A stretch of DNA of 56,185 bases from an uncultured Collinsella sp. (GTDB taxonomy: Bacteria; Actinomycetota; Coriobacteriia; Coriobacteriales; Coriobacteriaceae). Below, one piece after another: positions 55,608 to 56,185 of this stretch. The notes under the pieces were generated by a model, which saw only the letters and a list, made by a program, of their open reading frames with translations, ran no database searches and was not told the DNA's origin. How positions within the stretch are numbered: the first letter of the stretch is position 1; every line of letters begins with the position of its first letter. A program made the translations under genes and the position numbers. Where the stretch lies: assembly GCA_900543605.1 (NCBI GenBank), contig UQSK01000005.1, positions 1 through 56,185 of the forward strand. The letters are read 5' to 3'.

Positions 55608-55683
55608 TCGTCCGTAAACTCTTCCGCTGGGCGAGCCATAGACGCCGCGCACCGATAGGGTAAGGCAGCGGCTTGAAATTGGT

Positions 55684-55692
55684 GCTATATTC
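55684..55692 (+). promoter_or_regulatory. Extended -10 box of the last gene
   Basis: TGCTATATT about 37 bp before the ATG at 55729. No good -35 is seen. Confidence 0.4.
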
Positions 55693-55728
55693 GGCTTGAG
55701 TTGTTTAATGCTAGTACGGGAGGCTGAT

Positions 55729-56151
55729 ATGGGGCTGTTCAAGAAGAAAAACCCGCAGGATGCCTTTGATCCCGATGTGTTTACCATCACGGATACGATT
55801 TTGGACCCGCCGCGGTTTACATTTTTGCCGGCTATCTACCAGGACGCCACGCGCCGCAAGTGGGCCGTGCATCAGCGCGGTGCGACCCCGAGGATTTTTG
55901 ACTACGCGGATGTGCTGCAGTGCGAGATTGTCGAGACCGGAAATCCCGAGGATGTGCCGGAGCTTAGCAATCGCGAACTAGCTCAGCAGATTTTGATTAA
56001 TCCAGCTCAGGCTACCAAAAACAATGCAGCCAAGCGTAATATGTGCCTTGGTATGGGTGTCATCGTTGCCGTGCAAACCGGCGAGGATGAGATTTCGAAG
56101 CTTGAGATTCCGGTGACCGCGGGCGAAGTCAAGCGAGACTCCGGCCTATAT
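55729..56151 (+). CDS. Hypothetical protein (3' end missing)
   Basis: ATG 55729 with GGGAGG upstream opens a frame of 141 codons that runs into the adapter, so the C-terminus is missing. The N-terminus is MGLFKKKNPQDAFDPDVF, then FTITDTILDPPRFTFLPAIY and RRKWAVHQRGATPRIFDYAD followed by VLQCEIVETG. The look is that of small beta-rich proteins with a PH-like or DUF4428/SHOCT-associated middle part, but I do not assign a family. No signal peptide or membrane segment is visible. KNNAAKRNMCLGMGVIVAVQ follows and may lead into a second strand-rich unit. Confidence 0.75.
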
Positions 56152-56185
56152 CTGTCTCTTATACACATCTCCGAGCCCACGAGAC
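56152..56185 (-). other. Illumina Nextera adapter (read-2 side), not genomic
   Basis: CTGTCTCTTATACACATCT is the complement of the Tn5 mosaic end, followed by CCGAGCCCACGAGAC, the complement of the Nextera read-2 adapter. Genomic sequence ends at 56151. Confidence 0.98.

Overview
The window looks like one chromosomal stretch of a high-GC gut actinobacterium of class Coriobacteriia, most likely Collinsella. This is inferred from gene content, GC-rich codon use and style of intergenic repeats; there is no marker gene to settle the species. Both ends are Illumina Nextera adapter sequence (1-49 and 56152-56185), so the two terminal genes are cut by library artefact. Real sequence runs from 50 to 56151. 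No prophage, transposase gene or CRISPR array is visible.

Layout: 50-1286 holds a SipW-type signal peptidase with a TasA-like secreted protein (cut), behind an AT-rich control region with a run of ten C. 1895-6277: flavodoxin-like protein and a heterodimeric ABC exporter. 6483-7153: a gene-free block of inverted repeats plus the SRP RNA. 7170-13925: a TadA-glycerate kinase fusion, tRNA-Ser, a TetR regulator, LemA, IlvE, DedA and serine acetyltransferase. 14038-18346: a MarR-controlled second heterodimeric ABC exporter. 18452-23695: small proteins, a nitroreductase, a degenerate enhancer-binding-type regulator, a YeiH-type transporter and a GntR regulator. 23807-32287: GlmS, a LacI regulator, a HAD phosphatase, LarE, a secreted nuclease and a degenerate EF-G paralogue. 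32598-35189: a polar amino-acid ABC importer. 35614-37796: tRNA-Gln, a peptidoglycan-binding protein and a polyprenyl synthase.

37910-51619 is an alpha-glucan district: a PTS permease fused to a HAD phosphatase with a divergent TreR-like repressor, a maltose/maltodextrin-type ABC importer with its own ATPase, then malQ-glgP and galE. Three of these transcription units carry a shared TTGTTYAAAC motif near their promoters, suggesting a common regulator. 51886-56151 holds a coiled-coil cell-wall hydrolase, MurB, an orphan LacI regulator and a truncated unknown gene.

The most unusual material lies between genes. There is an array of three 57-bp palindromes with identical loop length (46121-46337). 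A family of long nested hairpins carries a conserved TCCGCA/GAGGAC-like internal loop and covarying stems. A second family of short hairpins keeps a GGGACRGG loop while the stem changes. Notable proteins are the TadA-glycerate kinase fusion, the PTS EIIC-EIIB-HAD fusion, and the EF-G paralogue with broken G motifs.
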